The translations under genes and the position numbers were made by a program. Positions 5,289 to 6,702 of a stretch of DNA of 6,702 bases are shown in pieces. Position 1 is the first letter of the stretch. Every line of letters starts with the position of its first letter. Source of the stretch: Gammaproteobacteria bacterium (GTDB lineage: Bacteria > Pseudomonadota > Gammaproteobacteria > Magnimaribacterales > TMED112); contig NYUL01000004.1 in NCBI GenBank assembly GCA_002684055.1, positions 2,364 through 9,065 of the forward strand, written 5' to 3'. The notes under the pieces were generated by a model. It saw only the letters and a program-made list of their open reading frames with translations, was not told the DNA's origin and did no database searches.

Positions 5289-6702
5289 TGATCTTTTCCG
5301 TAATAAGTCTGCTGATATTAGTGTTAAGCTTGACGCCCATTTTTAGGTACCAGATGTTCTTATCTTTGAATTTATTACCCATTCTTGCTGCATCTTTTTC
5401 TGTGGTTAAAATGGGTCTTTCAAAGCTGAATTCTAGGTCTTTTTTGCTAAAATAATGATGGTCTGGAAAAAGCTTGTAATCGAAATTTACTTTCAGGCCA
5501 TTGAGTGTTTTTAGAAACCTATTAGGGTTAGCAATACCGCTTATAACATTAGCAGTCTTACCAAAGGGATACTCATCAACTGCATAAGCATCACCTGTAT
5601 CAAGATTAATCCATGATTCAGGTTCTAATTCAAAGAAATTATCATTACCTTCCCTTCTGCCACTGTAGATGAAAAGATCAACTTTTTTAGTTCTCCAAAT
5701 ATTATCTCTCAGTGGCCCTGCTGGTAAGAAAAGTTGGTTACCAAAATTTCTATCAGCATCTTCTACCACTACTTCAAAGTCTCTCCTTAAAGCAGTATGT
5801 TGTAGACCATCATCTGCTATAACAATATCGCAATCAGTATGTCTCTCGATGTACGAAAGCGCCCTCGCTCTATCTCGATCAACAACAACGTTAAAGCCTC
5901 TATTAAAATGGAAAATAGCTTCGTCTCCCACTTCTTTTGATGTGGTTTCTTCAGCAATGAGTTTCGTTCCTGTGAATGACCCTTTATAACCCCTTAGGAT
6001 GATACCTGGCTTGTAACCAAGATTTCTTAGGTCAATAGCAATCTGACTCACTAAAGGAGTTTTGCCGTTACCTCCCACGGTAACATTACCAACCACCACT
6101 ACTGGCACTTCATTCTCAACAGATGCCCTAGCCTTTAGGAAAGTATTCTTGAAACTGCTTACAGTCCAATAAATAAAACTCAGTGGAGTTAGGGCAATAT
6201 TTCCGAAACTATATTCATCCCAAAAACTCTTTTTCTCATTAATAAGTGTTGGAACAAAATCAACTTCTGTTTCGATTATTTTATTTTCTTCAACAAGCTC
6301 AGGTTTGCCTTGTAGCACATTGTAAAGACCTTCCTCCCTAATTAATTCGTTATGGGTGCCAGTCTGAGTGATCTCTCCATTTTCAAGAACACATATCTTA
6401 TCAGCCTTCTCCACAGTGCTTAATCTGTGAGCAATTATAAAGGTAGTCTTATTAAGCGATGCTTTCTCAATAGCTGCCTGTATTTCCTTTTCAGATTCAT
6501 TATCAAGTGCCGATGTTGCTTCATCAAATATGAGTATTGATGATTTTTTTAGTAGAGCTCTAGCTATTGCTACGCGTTGCTTTTCACCACCAGATAATGT
6601 TGTGCCTTTATCACCAATGATTGTATTAAAACCTTCGGGTAGATTCATAATAAATTCATATGCATTAGCTTCTCTAGCTGCTTGAAAAACAGCAGAATCT
6701 GT
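5281..6702 (-). CDS. msbA-lpxK: MsbA-type ABC exporter ATPase domain joined in frame to tetraacyldisaccharide 4'-kinase (LpxK); 5' end outside window
   Basis: The frame is open to the window's right edge and continues upstream of the Met at 6648 with recognisable ABC sequence (AANAYEFIMNLPEGF-type), so the gene is partial at its 5' end; 473 residues are visible. Visible residues 1-131 are the C-terminal part of an ABC exporter nucleotide-binding domain: signature LSGGE (36-40), Walker B ILIFDE with D60 and E61, D-loop SALD and switch H92. Walker A and the membrane domain lie outside. Residues ~132-158 are an acidic linker. Residues ~159-473 are a complete LpxK, which phosphorylates the 4' position of the lipid A disaccharide at the inner membrane's cytoplasmic face. 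It shows a hydrophobic N-terminal anchor, P-loop GNVTVGGNGKT (205-215), DDGLQH, LPAGPLRD, FPDHHYF and TTEKDAAR. MsbA identity is inferred from lpxK adjacency. The joined state hangs on a single base: adding one base near 6222-6234 gives two overlapping genes instead. Confidence 0.85.
   Translation of the reverse strand, partial: TDSAVFQAAREANAYEFIMNLPEGFNTIIGDKGTTLSGGEKQRVAIARALLKKSSILIFDEATSALDNESEKEIQAAIEKASLNKTTFIIAHRLSTVEKADKICVLENGEITQTGTHNELIREEGLYNVLQGKPELVEENKIIETEVDFVPTLINEKKSFWDEYSFGNIALTPLSFIYWTVSSFKNTFLKARASVENEVPVVVVGNVTVGGNGKTPLVSQIAIDLRNLGYKPGIILRGYKGSFTGTKLIAEETTSKEVGDEAIFHFNRGFNVVVDRDRARALSYIERHTDCDIVIADDGLQHTALRRDFEVVVEDADRNFGNQLFLPAGPLRDNIWRTKKVDLFIYSGRREGNDNFFELEPESWINLDTGDAYAVDEYPFGKTANVISGIANPNRFLKTLNGLKVNFDYKLFPDHHYFSKKDLEFSFERPILTTEKDAARMGNKFKDKNIWYLKMGVKLNTNISRLITEKING
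6237..6239 (-). other. Out-of-frame ATG at the expected LpxK start (possible ancestral or true lpxK start codon)
   Basis: An ATG on the minus strand sits one frame away from the fused reading frame. As written it encodes only a short non-LpxK peptide. With one added base in the A5 run (6230-6234) or T5 run (6222-6226) just downstream, it would read MRKKSFWDEY (or MRKRVFWDEY) and run into the LpxK frame. This puts its PLS motif at residues 19-21, against 18-20 in E. coli LpxK as I recall it. The same change ends the exporter frame at a TGA whose last base is 6215. No Shine-Dalgarno sequence precedes this ATG, but several starts in this operon lack one. Confidence 0.45.
6316..6318 (-). other. 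Possible internal GTG start for a separate LpxK within the fused frame
   Basis: The in-frame GTG at 6318 is preceded by a purine-rich AGGGAGGAAGG stretch ending 10 bases upstream. Initiation here would give a 345-residue LpxK, against about 328 in E. coli. The purine stretch also encodes the REEG near the end of the ATPase domain, so the match may be a coincidence of coding sequence. It is the only ATG, GTG or TTG I found in frame between the ATPase domain and the LpxK anchor. Confidence 0.25.

Noticed and set aside
5231..5455. Plus-strand reading frame across the lpxK-kdsB junction
   Set aside because: Both genes on the other strand are well supported across this region; the hydrophobic translation is a by-product of the opposite strand.
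5669..5989. A 106-codon plus-strand reading frame opposite LpxK
   Set aside because: It lies within the conserved LpxK core, has no family resemblance and a low-complexity Ser/Leu-rich translation typical of an antisense shadow.
1..6702. Mobile elements, CRISPR arrays, tRNA or rRNA genes, or a defence system
   Set aside because: The window is almost fully occupied by ordinary chromosomal genes; no direct-repeat arrays, transposase-like frames or tRNA-like folds were seen.

Overview
The window is a densely packed, AT-rich bacterial chromosome segment with almost no non-coding DNA. It carries lipid A and Kdo genes (lpxK, kdsB, an MsbA-type ABC exporter), murB, and the C-terminus of an electron-transfer-flavoprotein:ubiquinone oxidoreductase. 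This combination points to a Gram-negative, LPS-making, respiring bacterium. The gene order lpxK-kdsB-murB, a DUF1285 protein and a DUF885 peptidase suggest a gammaproteobacterium. Low GC, tiny spacers and frequent gene overlaps would fit a streamlined marine lineage such as SAR86-like bacteria, but that placement is an inference without any search. TAA, TAG and TGA all end genes, so the standard bacterial code applies.

Plus strand, left part (1-2453). The window opens inside the 3' end of the ETF-QO gene. Fifteen bases later a 591-residue DUF885-type, zinc-metallopeptidase-like exported or membrane-anchored protein begins. It overlaps by about 26 bases a ~101-residue stand-alone O6-alkylguanine-DNA alkyltransferase-type domain that keeps its active-site cysteine. 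After a 49-base gap comes a very acidic 57-residue protein of unknown function with a good ribosome binding site.

Minus strand, right part (2464-6702). Transcription runs from the right edge leftward: [MsbA ATPase domain + LpxK in one reading frame] - kdsB - murB - LysE/RhtB-type exporter - DUF1285 protein. Each junction overlaps by 4-10 bases or is separated by only 4 bases, so this is almost certainly one operon whose promoter lies beyond position 6702. LpxK phosphorylates the lipid A precursor, KdsB activates Kdo for transfer to lipid IVA, MsbA flips the finished lipid A core, and MurB makes UDP-MurNAc for peptidoglycan. It is therefore an envelope-building operon with a small-molecule exporter and an uncharacterised protein at its tail. 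The two strands converge with only 10 bases between stop codons.

The most notable point is the MsbA-LpxK junction. As given, the exporter ATPase domain and the lipid A 4'-kinase form one uninterrupted frame. However, an out-of-frame ATG at 6239 sits exactly where LpxK should begin. One extra base in the short A or T run just after it would split the fusion into two ordinary overlapping genes. The fusion may therefore be real, a recent one-base deletion, or a sequence error, and this should be settled before the fusion is built on. I see no mobile element, CRISPR array, tRNA or rRNA, and no clear novel defence-type system.
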